The notes beneath the pieces were generated by a model that worked only from the letters and a program-made list of their open reading frames with translations, was not told the origin of the DNA and did not search any database. A program made the translations under genes and the position numbers. A DNA stretch of 64,000 nucleotides from Hyposmocoma kahamanoa (lineage: Eukaryota; Arthropoda; Insecta; Lepidoptera; Cosmopterigidae). Positions 31,824-41,795 of this stretch are shown here, piece after piece; positions within the stretch are counted from its first letter, which is position 1, and every line of letters begins with the position of its first letter. The stretch is from contig NW_020655294.1 in the NCBI RefSeq assembly GCF_003589595.1, positions 1,552,251 through 1,616,250 of the forward strand, given 5' to 3'.

Positions 31824-31970
31824 ATGGTCGTGAGTTGTGCTATATACGGCTATTTATCATCATCTAAACGGGATAAAGAGAGGAGTTCCTTTCGTTTCCC
31901 GAAAGATGGAATGAGATATGTAAAAAAACTTTTGTCTGAAACACATTCAGCTATTGTTTTCTTCATTTAA
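31824..31970 (+). pseudogene. THAP-domain start (partial)
   Basis: The frame opens MVVSCAIYGY, then SSFRFPKD, the hallmark start of a THAP zinc finger (M-V-x-x-C...C, ...FxxFPKD). The second cysteine of the usual C-x2-4-C pair is Y here, so zinc binding would be lost. A donor-like AT|GTAAAA occurs after RY near 31919. THAP domains occur in host proteins and in P-element or Kolobok-type transposases. With no downstream exons seen, origin is open. Confidence 0.5.
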
Positions 31971-31974
31971 TTAG

Positions 31975-32535
31975 TGCAGAGTATATAATACAGATTTATT
32001 ACATGAGTATAATCAGATGTAATATAGTAGACAAGGGTTCTCGAATTTTCAATTTATATTGACGATAAATATGTAATGAATATAATTTTTAACTAAGTCA
32101 TGAATGATAAAGCTGGACACGCAATTTTAAATACCTTGGTTACCTTATTTAGTAAAAGTATCGTATAAGTAAATTAATGAAAAATATTGTATTATATTGA
32201 CATAAATACCTAATGAACATTTGTGTAATTATCAGGATTCTATTAATAGAATTATAGACAACAGATTCACGTTAAAATTTTCGTTATGTTGCCGCTCTGA
32301 CCACGTACGAGAAAGTTATCTAGGTAACCCTGCCAGTTCACACACAGAATTGCGCAAATGTGCCTTGCTGTACGTAGATGTAGTAGGTAAATAAATTTCG
32401 ACTGTTGTATGGAGTGTTCGCGGTGTGGTTAGGCACAAGATGTTTGTTTTTTCGTTTTCACTTTTAATGGAAAAGTGAATAATCTTGTTTGCTTAACGGT
32501 TCCGTGTACAATATCATGGCTGATGGAGCAAAATT
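31975..32535. other. No feature seen
   Basis: About 560 bp of AT-rich sequence without supported features. Confidence 0.35.
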
Positions 32536-32539
32536 TCAA

Positions 32540-32670
32540 ATTTCAGGGTGACGGGCGCAGTGGCAGTGCCCCTCAGACCTTTATTATTTACAGCTCTAAG
32601 TGGCACTTGTTACGCGTGTCGCTTACTACCAGGTCCACGGTTTGTTCATGCCGTCATATTATTATATTTG
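32540..32670 (-). repeat. RepA copy (minus), head part
   Basis: Reverse landmarks: TCAGGGTGACGGGCGCAGTG, GCAGTGCCCCTCAGACC, ACAGCTCTAAGTGGCAC and GTGTCGCTTACTACCAGG. Only the first hairpin half of RepA remains. Confidence 0.7.
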
Positions 32671-32689
32671 TAACCTTTTTGTAACATTT

Positions 32690-32960
32690 TTATAAAAAAA
32701 ACTGTAGTCGAAAGTTTGTGGAATTACATCTATTTGCCAAGTTTTATTGAAATTGTTTCCCGGAAAGTACGCGAAACCGGATTCATCCCCTAGTTTGACA
32801 CCCTTAGAGGTGGAATATTTTCTTCAAATTTAAATGAGATTAACACTGAGGTACCCTCTTTCCAAAAAAAAGAATCATCGAAATAGCTTCACAAATTTGA
32901 GTTATCGCGGAACATACATACAGAAAAAGAACATCCTGAAGTCGATTGAAAATCAGAAAA
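32690..32960 (-). repeat. RepE copy (minus)
   Basis: Reverse landmarks: GGAATTACATCTATTTGCCA, GTACGCGAAACCGGATTC, TGAGGTACCCTCTTTCC, AAAGAATCATCGAAAT and TATCGCGGAACATACATAC. It follows a RepA copy directly; the same adjacency occurs at 54716-55305. Confidence 0.65.
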
Positions 32961-33465
32961 AAGATTCTTATTAAATAAATTTTAAAATTTGCTACAGAAT
33001 TTGGTTCCAGATACAAAACGTTTGGTATCAATAACCACAATCTAGCATAAGGAAACTTTTTTCGGTAATGAAATTTTCACCAGTACGAACAACAGCTGAA
33101 ATACAAACAAACTTTTTGTTACACCAAAAGCTCTATACAGGTACTTAGAAATCAATAGACCAGGTTCAATTAAAGTTAGTCTTTGTGCAGTAATGAAGTA
33201 ACTAAAAGGCTATTCCGGTAATTCGTTTAATGTGGCGACAAATCTAGACACAATTAATTATTGATACGTGTCGAAGCCATATAAATCAGTTGGTTTATTT
33301 TGTATTGACAGGAACGCGGCGGAACCCATTTGCATCAATTTGAATTCTATCCACGCTTTATTAGGGTTCCACGTAGAATGGAACGAAGCCATAGATCCGC
33401 CATAGTGTGATTTTGTTATGAAAGCGTTCAGTTTGAAATTATATTGGTATGTGCACTGTCAGGAA

Positions 33466-33545
33466 GTCATAAACGCTACTTTGACCTGTCCAAAGCATTT
33501 GACTTGGTGTATTACGATACTTTGTAGGGTAAACTAAATTAAATA
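33466..33545 (+). pseudogene. LINE RT catalytic-block fragment
   Basis: RYFDLSKAFDLVYYDTL, then a stop, then GKL: this is the LINE RT motif with catalytic D in SKAFD followed by the V-x-H-D-x-L helix (H replaced by Y). It is a scrap of about 25 residues, probably from the element whose tail follows at 33566. Confidence 0.6.
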
Positions 33546-33565
33546 ATATCTTTAAATCTACTCTT

Positions 33566-34015
33566 ACTCTTAGCCTACGGAGAGACGTTGGCTCTCTGTG
33601 TGTTTTCTATGGTCTTTATAATGGGAAGTGCTCTGAGGAACTTTTCGAACTGGTGCCACCGTCTCGTTTCCACCATCGCACCTCCCGCCAAAGGAGTAGA
33701 GTCCATCCATACATCTTAGATGCCTGGCATTGTAAGACCACGCGATCATCTCGTTCGTTCCTTCCTCGAACCTGCAAGATATGGAACGATCTTCCTCCTG
33801 AACTATATCGTTTGCGCTATGACATGCGGTTCTTTAACTTTTACTGGACTCTCAAAGGCTGGCAACGCATAGGCAGCAAATGTCCACGGGCAACGATGAC
33901 CACCTCCCATCAAGTGGCTTGTCTGCTCGAACTCATACCTGAACGGGCTGGTAAAGGAGCCCACAGTAATGCTCACTTTACTGGTTGACAGAAATAAGTA
34001 AGTCATCTCAGTATA
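33566..34015 (+). pseudogene. LINE protein C-terminal tail, followed by RepA scrap
   Basis: Continuous frame from about 33575: LRRDVGSLCVFYGLYNGKCS, EELFELVPPSRFHHRTSRQR, and later RSFLPRTCKIWNDLPPELY. This is the post-RT tail (RRDVxSLCVFYxxYxGxCSEEL, HHRTSR, FLPRTxxxWNxLP). The frame ends with LKGWQRIGSKC. It is related to but distinct from LINE-B. From 33957 a short RepA-like 3' piece follows (ACAGTAATGCTCAC, GACAGAAATAAGTAAG). Confidence 0.75.
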
Positions 34016-34057
34016 ATGTTTAGGCCATAGCCCAGCTGGCTCAATGTTAGTTTAGGA

Positions 34058-34330
34058 CATAGTTTCCCAGTGGGCGCTGAAGAGTTCTAGGGGGTAGGGA
34101 CCTTGTTCGGGCTGTCAAGGGGGTGCGACCGTATTTTTTTTTAAAAAAGCTAAATCATCTATATATACTACGCAACATATAATAGGTAATATTCTTTTTC
34201 CTTGTGATTTTTTGTTGTAAGTTAATATAAAAAACATGTGTTTTCATTTATTCGTTGGGCGTTGTTTAGGCGTTGAAATTTTTCTATCTTGCCTAAGTGG
34301 GCGGTGACCCATTAAGTTTGGGAACCTATG
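34058..34330. mobile_element. hAT-type MITE, 273 bp
   Basis: The ends read inward CATAGTTTCCCAGTGGGCG (left) and CATAGGTTCCCAAACTT, then a CCGCCCACTT block (right). Exact 8 bp duplications GTTTAGGA lie at 34050-34057 and 34331-34338. The right end (GGTTCCCAAACTT) has the typical hAT terminus found in animal Charlie-like elements. The interior is AT-rich and non-coding. Confidence 0.85.
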
Positions 34331-34724
34331 GTTTAGGACTTCATTTATGATTTCCTATACAGCAGTAAGTCACGAGAGATACTTAAATATACCAATCCAT
34401 TTTTACTGCTTTTTTATTTTCATTCTTACTCATACATTACGTGCTATGGATATTTTATTGTTTTATGAAAAACGACAATTTTGTTGGCTCGTTTCCGCGA
34501 GAATATTTAAACGTCTATTTGAAAATACAGCCTTATTTTACAATATTTAGTTGGTGTTTTTTGTGTGTTTTTCATTTAAGAGACGGTGGGCGTTTCATGG
34601 AAGAACTCTTATGCTAAGATTTTGTATTACGCATTATCTTACTGCTGGGCATGAGTCTTCGTCAAGGTGAGTGTTTAAGTCATTATATTTGCAATACCTC
34701 ATTGTCGCACTCATTATTGTATAA

Positions 34725-35060
34725 TCTCAGTACAGAGTACTAAAAAAACCGACATTACATCTTGCCAAGTTCCCGTATAGTTCCCGCTATACGGGACTTA
34801 ACACAGGAGATAATAAAAATCGGTGCTCACTGCATAAAGTATATTACGAGAAAGACGCCTTCAATTGGAGCATAGCAAAATCAACCATTAAAATAATTGC
34901 TCCTTATAAAATTTAGGCGCTATTTATATAAATAAGTCGTCATGCGTGAATAGCTACCCTTAGAGTGAAATATTTCCTTAAAAATTAAATGGGACCATTA
35001 TTGAAATACCCTCTTCCCAACAAAAAAGGAATAGTCAAAATCCGTTCACAATAGTCGGTT
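34725..35060 (-). repeat. RepE copy (minus), long
   Basis: It starts ATCTCAGTACAGAGTACTAA, AAAAACCGACATTAC, and includes GAGATAATAAAAATCGGTGC, TCAATTGGAGCATAGCAAAA, GAAATACCCTCTTCCC and AAAAAAGGAATAGTCAAAAT. It shares the middle section with the plus copy at 50352-50812. Confidence 0.65.
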
Positions 35061-35177
35061 TAAAAATAGGTTCCCTGTAAGGGCTTGTATTACCTAATTT
35101 AATAATGAATACCAGGAAATTAATATATTTGACTATTAGCTTTTCCGGTTCAAGTCTGCCTCACAGTTAGTTACTAC

Positions 35178-35255
35178 CTCTCATAGCTTTAAATCGCAAA
35201 GATCTTAGAGGCACCACCACTGCATCCGTCACAATATTCATGTAATGTCACCAAT
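35178..35255 (+). repeat. RepA fragment (plus)
   Basis: TAGCTTTAAATCGCAAAGAT, CTTAGAGGCACCACCACTGC and a worn TAATGTCACCA. It is a short centre piece only. Confidence 0.55.
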
Positions 35256-35599
35256 TTTATAATTATAAAACAAAAGAATTTAGTTAAACGCGTCACCATG
35301 TTCCTGAACATAATGACGTCACTATATTTATGAAATTATTAAAATTCATATTATTTTATTAAATAATCTCAAAATGTTACATAAGTGGTACAAAGGCGTC
35401 ACTGTTTGGCAAAAAATAACTACTAAAAAACGATACAAAATTTGAAAAAATGACGCTACTCATTCATTTGGTCTGTGCGCTACTCAAACACTCTACTGCC
35501 TCCTGATTGGTTTAAACATAAGCGGTACTCGGCCAATCACAGACACTTCTATTCTATCTCTTAAATTTTTTGTTTTGTAGCGCTTGTTTGGCTATCTTT
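35256..35599. other. No feature seen
   Basis: About 340 bp, AT-rich, with ATTGGTTTAAAC and GGCCAATCAC boxes but no gene. Confidence 0.3.
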
Positions 35600-35835
35600 T
35601 TTATGAAAAATAAGCGCGCATTTGTCCTCCATCTCACCTGATGGAAAGCGACGATGAGGTCGAGGATGCACACCCAAATAATGCCTATTCACTCTCGCCT
35701 TGAAAATGTCAAAGTTCTAGCGTTCGGGGAACAAGTCTGCAGGCAGGATGTGGAAACGAAATGTTTCGTGCGACTCCGGGGAATGTCCACAACATAGGGG
35801 TGGAACCCCAGCCCACGTCTAGTCTGGCGTCTAGG
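35600..35835 (-). pseudogene. LINE-B 3' part
   Basis: On the minus strand this carries the end of LINE-B (reverse of GTTCGGGGAACAAGTCTGCA and TGAAAATGTCAAAG) and its 3' UTR: CTCCATCTCACCTGATGGAA and GACGATGAGGTCGAGGATG on the plus strand. The matching text is at 922-1110 (same orientation) and 39990-40140 (opposite orientation). Confidence 0.6.
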
Positions 35836-35867
35836 CTATCGTTTGATTTTTTAAATTTTTCTAATAG

Positions 35868-36008
35868 TCCCGCACTAAGGAAACCCTGTATCGCAGGTGC
35901 CATGGACACACACATCGACAATCACAAATTACACCCAAACTCACGAGAGAAATCAATGTAGGCCATACAAATATTTCTCCCGAGCCGGTAATCAAACCCG
36001 AGACCAGC
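35868..36008 (-). mobile_element. SINE-S copy
   Basis: TAGTCCCGCACTAAGGAAAC, ATGGACACACACATCGACAA, AAACTCACGAGAGAAATCAA and ATTTCTCCCGAGCCGGTAAT, with a degenerate B box (ATCAAACCCGAGACC). The tRNA-like head is partly lost. Confidence 0.7.
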
Positions 36009-37040
36009 AAACAGCAGCATCAATACAGTTTAATTTTTAGATTTTATATGAAAAAATAAAGGTTTTTCAATCCAAATACAAATAGTTCATTCGTTCATTA
36101 GTACATTCTTATCAAACTCCTGAAGAAAAAAGTGAAACATTCATTATAGGTCTCAAGTTTCTTTGTGTCACAACGCAAAGTTATATTCTACATGCCATAA
36201 ACTTTATATGCCTAAGAGACCATAGACGGATTTCTCAAAACAGCCGCAATATTTAACTTGTTTTCTTCGAGAAATAGTGAGAAGGACAAACTTTTAACTT
36301 GCAGCCGTCTTTAATGAAACAAGCATGGTCGTAGTAGTTTTTGGAGCGCAATTGCTTGTGGTGGCGTCATGTTCTAATTTCAGGACTGAGATAAAGCGAG
36401 ACACGTCCTAACAATCGTCTCTACTTACCAATAGCTACAGTATTATTATCGGTTGGTTTATGCGAAAATGTACCCTGTAGTTTGATAAAAACTTATTTTT
36501 CTCAAATATGCTTGGAAATGTGTGCATTACTTTCAAAATACGAACACGGGAAGTTTGTCATATATGGACTGTGCGAAACTTCTCTAGACCGAACTACGTA
36601 AACAGGTAAACGAAAAATTACATACAGCTAGTGTTCATGATTGCGAGAATTAAAAATACCTTGAACTGCTCACTTTTTTTAAAAAGAAAAGGCGGCAAAT
36701 TAAATCAAAGCGCTTTGGTATTATTTTTTGCTTTTTCGTTATAATTAAAATAAAAAAATAAGCGATAACGGAAACATTAGTTAATTGTGTTCCGCCTAAT
36801 TTAAAACAAGAGGTGATATTAGCCATGAAAAACTCGTTGCTGGGCTATGAGCAAAGGAAGATACGTGAAAACTTATGAAATTTTCATGCACTGGAGAATC
36901 ACGTGAATCACATCATCAGAAGTTCTGCAGACTGCTAATATGTGCCTGGAAAAATAACAACATTCTTTTAGTAAATTGTCCTAACATGTCAATGATCTTG
37001 TCACCATGTATAAATAGTTAATGCAAAACGGGACGCATGT
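36009..37040. other. Mostly unassigned; RepJ copy at 36545-36640
   Basis: No gene is supported. The piece around 36545-36640 (GAAGTTTGTCATATATGGAC, GTAAACAGGTAAACG) recurs diverged at 38600-38750 (AAAGTTTGTCATTTATGGAC, CATAAACAGGCAAA), so it is an interspersed repeat of unknown type. Confidence 0.4.
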
Positions 37041-37044
37041 GAAT

Positions 37045-37540
37045 TGTTGAGCCACTTCTCTTTGAGGATTGGAAGTAAACGTACACAAAGAATGTTTCAT
37101 GTCCAATGTTGTACTAATAACGGCACCTACAATGATCTTCTATTCCGTATGTGTCGAGTCTGTAATGAAATTAACAAGGACAGCAATTTAGACATATGTT
37201 TTCAAAGTTATCCCGCATTTTTAAAATCTTGCAATCTTAAGATAACGCAGTAGTAATTTTTAGACCGTCACTTGCGTTTGGTTAATTTGAATTGTGTGTT
37301 TGAAATATGTGTAACAATCGTGAAAACCTAAGAACTTGAATTGGTTATTTAAGTTATAATTTATTCTTTGTAGTTACCTCCAATCATAATGTTATTGTAT
37401 TTGTTAAATTATTTATGACAAAGCTGTGCGTAGCTGTTAGTGGAATGCAGATTTGTTCTCTATTTAGTTTAGCAATATTAATTTTTATTAGCATTATAAA
37501 TTTGTATTCTGTAGCTGTGCCAATAAATAAATGTCAAATG
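37045..37540 (+). pseudogene. LINE C-terminal tail and 3' UTR
   Basis: The frame reads HFSLRIGSKRTQRMFHVQCC, TNNGTYNDLLFRMCRVCNE and later FLKSCNLKITQ before TAG. The layout (R-T-x-R-x-F-x-V-x-x-x-x-T-N, then RMCxxxN) is the end of a LINE RT protein common in insects. A 3' UTR of about 290 bp ends CCAATAAATAAATGTC. The upstream RT is missing. Confidence 0.5.
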
Positions 37541-37965
37541 TTACTTTAATGTTTTTTTTACTTTTTTATTATACATCTTGCTCTCTTTGTTCTTTTAGTA
37601 TTTCCTCACATTGTTTGAGAAAAGCACTATACAAGCCTCGGCGGGAACGGGTATTGTACTAACTATTTCACTTCTCATGCTCTAAAGGTACGTCAATATA
37701 GCCTTACGTAGCGGGAGTAAAGTGCATTATTTAATCCCAAGGCAGTAAAAAGTACCTAATTTTTTTATTTAGTTCGAGTGAACAAACTCAAACAGCCAGT
37801 AGTACGCTTGATTTTAGTTCCGTGCCTTTTCCGCAAAGACGGTGGCGCCGTATTACTTTCCCACGTTTGTGCGTTTGTTGTATCTGTGTCAGTTCAGACT
37901 CAACTTCAGAATTTTGGTTCGTAATTTCGTGGTATCGAAGTGAAAAACTAAAGATTTCACCTCGA
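37541..37965. other. No feature seen
   Basis: About 425 bp without a supported gene. A minus-strand ORF (37788-37997) overlaps the MITE end and has no recognised domain. Confidence 0.3.
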
Positions 37966-37967
37966 GA

Positions 37968-38030
37968 CTTAGGGTCGTATTCTAGAACTCTACTCAATGC
38001 TCAAGTCAGGGCTTGAGTAGTAATAGAGTA
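37968..38030 (+). mobile_element. Half copy of the TTA-type MITE
   Basis: TTA followed by GGGTCGTATTCTAGAACTCT and ACTCAATGCTCAAGTCAG matches one TIR of the complete copy at 44410-44574. The element breaks off after GGGCTTGAGTA. Confidence 0.65.
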
Positions 38031-38124
38031 TATATATGCAGTGTTAGGTGGTATATGCAGTCGCGCGATTGCATCCCTGCTTAAAATTGCCATGTGTAAC
38101 CGATCTAAAAGCCGATATATACTC

Positions 38125-38530
38125 TCGGAGTAAGGGTCAAAACACAATACTACGAATCGGTGCGATGCAAATTCGCAACGCTGAAAACTGCGACGCGAAT
38201 TGCTGCGATGCGATTTCATCATCAATCATCAACTGTACTGAACGTATTTTTTAAACTAGGTAGCGACATGGATCGTAAAAAGAGTGTTGCACTGCTGTCA
38301 TTGATAAGAAAGTATAGGAAAAAAAAACAAAGAAGATTCACATCGCAGGAATGCGCGATGCGGAGCAGTTTGCAAAGTTTTTACCCTAAGTCGAAACACA
38401 AAACTGAGATGCGACGTCGCAGCGCGGAAATCTACGATATCGCACGACGCATCGCAAGCAATTGCGAATTGCTCCGCATCGCGCTCCGAATCCGGTTTCG
38501 CTCGCTTTCCTGTTACCGATTTCAATAAAA
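38125..38530 (+). mobile_element. Harbinger-like remnant with exon 1
   Basis: GC-rich flanks contain repeated GCGATGCGA / TCGCATCGC motifs in inverted order (38160-38215 and 38445-38500). They enclose an ATG at 38268 encoding MDRKKSVALLSLIRKYRKKK and RRFTSQ. A leucine-rich start followed by a basic RKKKQRRF run is like Harbinger transposase N-termini. No DDE domain follows. The TIR alignment needs gaps, so class is tentative. Confidence 0.4.
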
Positions 38531-38750
38531 CTTGGCAAATAGATGTAATTCTAAAAAAAAATTTCGGGACGGTTTTTTTAACAAAAAGTTAAAATTATGA
38601 AAAGTTTGTCATTTATGGACCGTGTGACGATACTGTGTGCTTTGCATACTTAAGAAAATCCATTACAGTCCGCAGCTCTACACTTTTAAATCTATCCACT
38701 AACAATTAACTACATAAACAGGCAAAATAAATAACTCATACAGTCAGGTT
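38531..38750. repeat. RepE scrap and RepJ copy
   Basis: AATAAAACTTGGCAAATAGA with a GTAATTCTAAAA run matches the RepE 3' region. It is followed by the RepJ text AAAGTTTGTCATTTATGGAC and AACTACATAAACAGGCAAA. Confidence 0.45.
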
Positions 38751-38751
38751 G

Positions 38752-38942
38752 TACAGGGTAAGGGTGCTGGTGAAATTACAGGCACATGGGACTTATCAAC
38801 TTATGTCCCAGAATGACGGGCGCAGTGGCAGTGACCCTCAGATCTGTAATTTAGAGTTCTGAGTGGCACTGCAACTGTTACGGACAGGCGTGTTACTTAA
38901 CACCAGGTACACGTATTCGTCCTGTTACTTCATATAACAATA
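38752..38942 (-). repeat. RepA copy (minus)
   Basis: Reverse landmarks: GGGTGCTGGTGAAATTACAG, GACTTATCAACTTATGTCCC, GACGGGCGCAGTGGCAGTG, CCCTCAGATCTG and GTTCTGAGTGGCACTGCAAC. The second hairpin part is absent. Confidence 0.75.
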
Positions 38943-38989
38943 AAAACTTTTGTGTTTAATCTGTATTTGTGTCATATTAGTCAATAAAG

Positions 38990-39610
38990 TGTTGATCTAT
39001 CGAACAATTCTAATTCTGAAGCTTGGCATCCTTTCCAAGATGAGGCGTTACTTAAACAGGGACAGCCCCATATCTTTCTACATTAGTTTTGATCATAGAC
39101 CCTCCCTACCGACCCTTAGGGTAAACGAGAAGGGCATTATGACCTGTGCGAGCGAACCCCCACAGGAACCATCTAAGTCAGGTCCTAACCATGTTTGCAC
39201 GGACTTCATTCGGTTCTCTGCCTTAAGTGAGCCGCCCCGGGCGCACGTACAGTACCATCCTGTTTTCCAGAAAGGTACCGGAGCTGTAGGCATGCTCACT
39301 TCCCGTCGCACTCCGCACGACTAACGGTTGCCACCGCTGACCCACCGACACTAAGTCGACTACCAAATCTCATTGGAGGCGGAGCTGTAAGGCACGCTCA
39401 CTTCTCGACGCCGAATGAACGGAGTCTCTCCAATTCCCGAATTCCTGCGCGGCCGGAGGGACAGGAAAATGTCTAGCTCATCCTCTACTAGCTCTACGGG
39501 CTAGTGCCGGAGATGCAAAATAGCAAATGTCCTGCGACAATGTCCGTGCTGCGCGTGTCCTCGTCTCAGGCCCTCAACTACATCGCTACTAAGAAGCGCT
39601 AGCTGCGCGC
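38990..39610 (+). repeat. RepC copy 1 (GC-rich, formerly coding?)
   Basis: Matches 55735-56330 on the other strand: GACCCTCCCTA, GGGCATTATGACCTGTGCGA, CTAAGTCAGGTCCTAACC, ACTAACGGTTGCCACCGCTG, AGTCGACTACCAAATCTC, CATCCTCTACTAGCTCT and CAGGCCCTCAACTA. The GC content is higher than the surroundings, and broken frames include MTCASE-like starts, so it may be a LINE 5' region. I do not recognise the protein. Confidence 0.55.
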
Positions 39611-39789
39611 GGGACGAACGCCCCGGCAGATAGACGTGTCCGTCCCTACAGCTCACCACAAAACCCAGCGAGTCCATATTCACGTCGGGTACAGTTGCTT
39701 CAGCTATACTATGCAAAAAGTTCGATCATGTAGGGAGTACTGCTGCCACTTACGTGCAACGTTCCGTTACAACCTTGGATTCGAAAACC

Positions 39790-40150
39790 GTGTCAAGAGG
39801 TCTATAGGTGACTCGGATTTAGTGGAGGCGAAGCTGCAGATCCTTGGACACTGTCGTAAAGTTGCCTGCTTATCGGTATTCCACACGATATATTACCGAG
39901 CGTGTGCGATGGAATTGCATAATTTGATTCCGCTTTCCCCTTTCCATCATCTGGGGACTGAATGTGGGCTGGAGTACGACACTTATATGGCGGGCGGGAG
40001 TGGAATTCCCCGCCTGCGGATTTGTTCCCCGAACGCTGAACATGGGCCTTTTCAAGGCAAGAGTGAATAGGCATTATTTTGGTATGCATACTACATCGTC
40101 GACCTCATCGTCACTAACCATCAGGTAAGATGGAGATCAAATGCGTACTT
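39790..40150 (+). pseudogene. LINE-B C-terminal tail and 3' UTR
   Basis: The frame gives LVEAKLQILGHCRKVACLSV, then ACAMELHNLIPLSPFHH. In other frames follow REWNSPPADLFPE-like and MGLFKARVNRHYFG. The 3' UTR has ATCGTCGACCTCATCGTCAC and CATCAGGTAAGATGGAGATC. It shows frameshifts after PFHH. This is the best-preserved LINE-B tail in the window and the opposite strand to 910-1250. Confidence 0.7.
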
Positions 40151-40680
40151 ATTTTTATATATAAAAAAGACTAACTTGCTTCGTGTAAGTACATATATAG
40201 ATCCTTTGGGTTTATAAAAAAACATTTGTTCTTATACACAAGTTAACTCAGGGTCAGGTTTCATTACAAAAAGAGCTTGCAATAATAAATCACTATATAC
40301 CGCTTGTCTTAAGATGTATGTATAGTGATATATTTTTACTAGAGCAAAATTATTTAGTGGCCAGACTCTACAGGTACACCTACGTATGTCAGAAGAAGGG
40401 ACTGACGTTATATCTATTACAATTAGTCTATACTAACTCAAATGGCGTTGGTTGATCCCGCATAATAGCGAAAGCATTGAATCAAAAACTTTGGAAAAAC
40501 TACATAGTAAAATTGAGGATGCACATACGGTGTCAAAACATAAACACTAAAAATTTTCACTATAGAAAAAAACATAAACTTACCGCGAAATTTTACAGGA
40601 AAACCGCTGTATTCAATAGGTACATTACATATACTAATTCTTTTTTTTTTATAAGAAAATAATTAGTAATTGGTGATAGT
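40151..40680. other. No feature seen
   Basis: About 530 bp of AT-rich sequence without supported features. Confidence 0.3.
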
Positions 40681-40855
40681 CGAAACGAACCCGGAACAGC
40701 ATCAGGGACCACCTCGAGAGAGCACCCTTTCAAACAAAAAAGAATTTTCAAAATCGGTCCGCAATTGACGGAGATATCTGAAAACAGACATAAAACATAC
40801 GTACAGCTGAACGTATGACCTCGTCTTTTTTTTAGTCGGTTAAAAATAATCTAGG
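40681..40855 (-). repeat. RepE copy (minus), partial
   Basis: Landmarks: AGGGACCACCTCGAGAGAGC, CCCTTTCAAACAAAAAAGAA, CAAAATCGGTCC, AACATACGTACAGCTGAACG and TTTTTTTAGTCGGTTAAAAA. It is more diverged than other copies. Confidence 0.5.
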
Positions 40856-41519
40856 ATGATCCCTGTGGCAGTTCATAAAATATTTGCCTTGTAACGTGCA
40901 CTAATTTACGTATTTTATAAACTATTTTTTATAATCCTCGCTTTGTTTAAGTAAATACATTAAATGAAAGTAAAAATAACACCAAATCATTGTTTATTAG
41001 TAAAAAATTGACGGAAAAACATTTTTTTCAATAATTTATTGTTATTGTATTTTTTTTAATGACGTAATATAATGTAAATGTGACTATTGTAAATGCAATG
41101 CTACGTATTATTTATTTTATAATTAATTTTCAATGACATAAACACTGAATTGAAATGTAATGTAGCGTAATAGATGATTGTTCGTTTTACAAATTGAATA
41201 ATGTAGTCACTGACTTGTAACGTGTAACATTGTTACCAATAAATAATTTCATTTAATTTTCATATCAACTTATGTCTCAGGGTTTCCAATCTTTGAGCAT
41301 TTAAAGCTCTGAGAGTTCTCAGAGAGAACTCACTTGGTAACACAAAAAAAACAGACTACCTTAACTGACTACCTTACCAAACGCACTAACGTAGTCTTAC
41401 AAAGAGTAAAACGTGAAACACAATAGAGAGCGGCTGCGGATCGGGCGCGAGTTGGGTCGGAACCGCGGCGGATCTAACGACAACACTCTCAGCGCGGGCG
41501 CTCGTTGTCGTCCATATAA

Positions 41520-41792
41520 AATGTAATGCCGTGATGAGGAAGTGGTGTGCCTCGCTGCAAACACGGCTAAGCGCCAGCCCTGGGACAGCCCAATGTTGAC
41601 CCGGTGGCCGTCATTGCACGTTACAATATGAAATATGTTAATGTTTCTGATTTTATATATTTAATTTTTTCATCTGGATTTTTATTGTATATTTACTAAC
41701 ACTTAGTTCCTTAATATTTTAATTTTGTTTTACTAACACTTTCGTATGGACCACCTTCAGAAGTCTGAAATAAAGTTATTTTATTATTATCA
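41520..41792 (+). mobile_element. LINE 3' end with poly(A) signal and (TTAT)n tail
   Basis: Mixed sequence with possible coding remains (TGAGGAAGTGGTGTGCCTCG) passes into an AT-rich UTR ending GAAGTCTGAAATAAAGTTAT and TTTATTATTAT. The mariner copy 2 begins directly after this tail. Coding could not be assigned to a family. Confidence 0.4.
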
Positions 41793-41795
41793 CGT

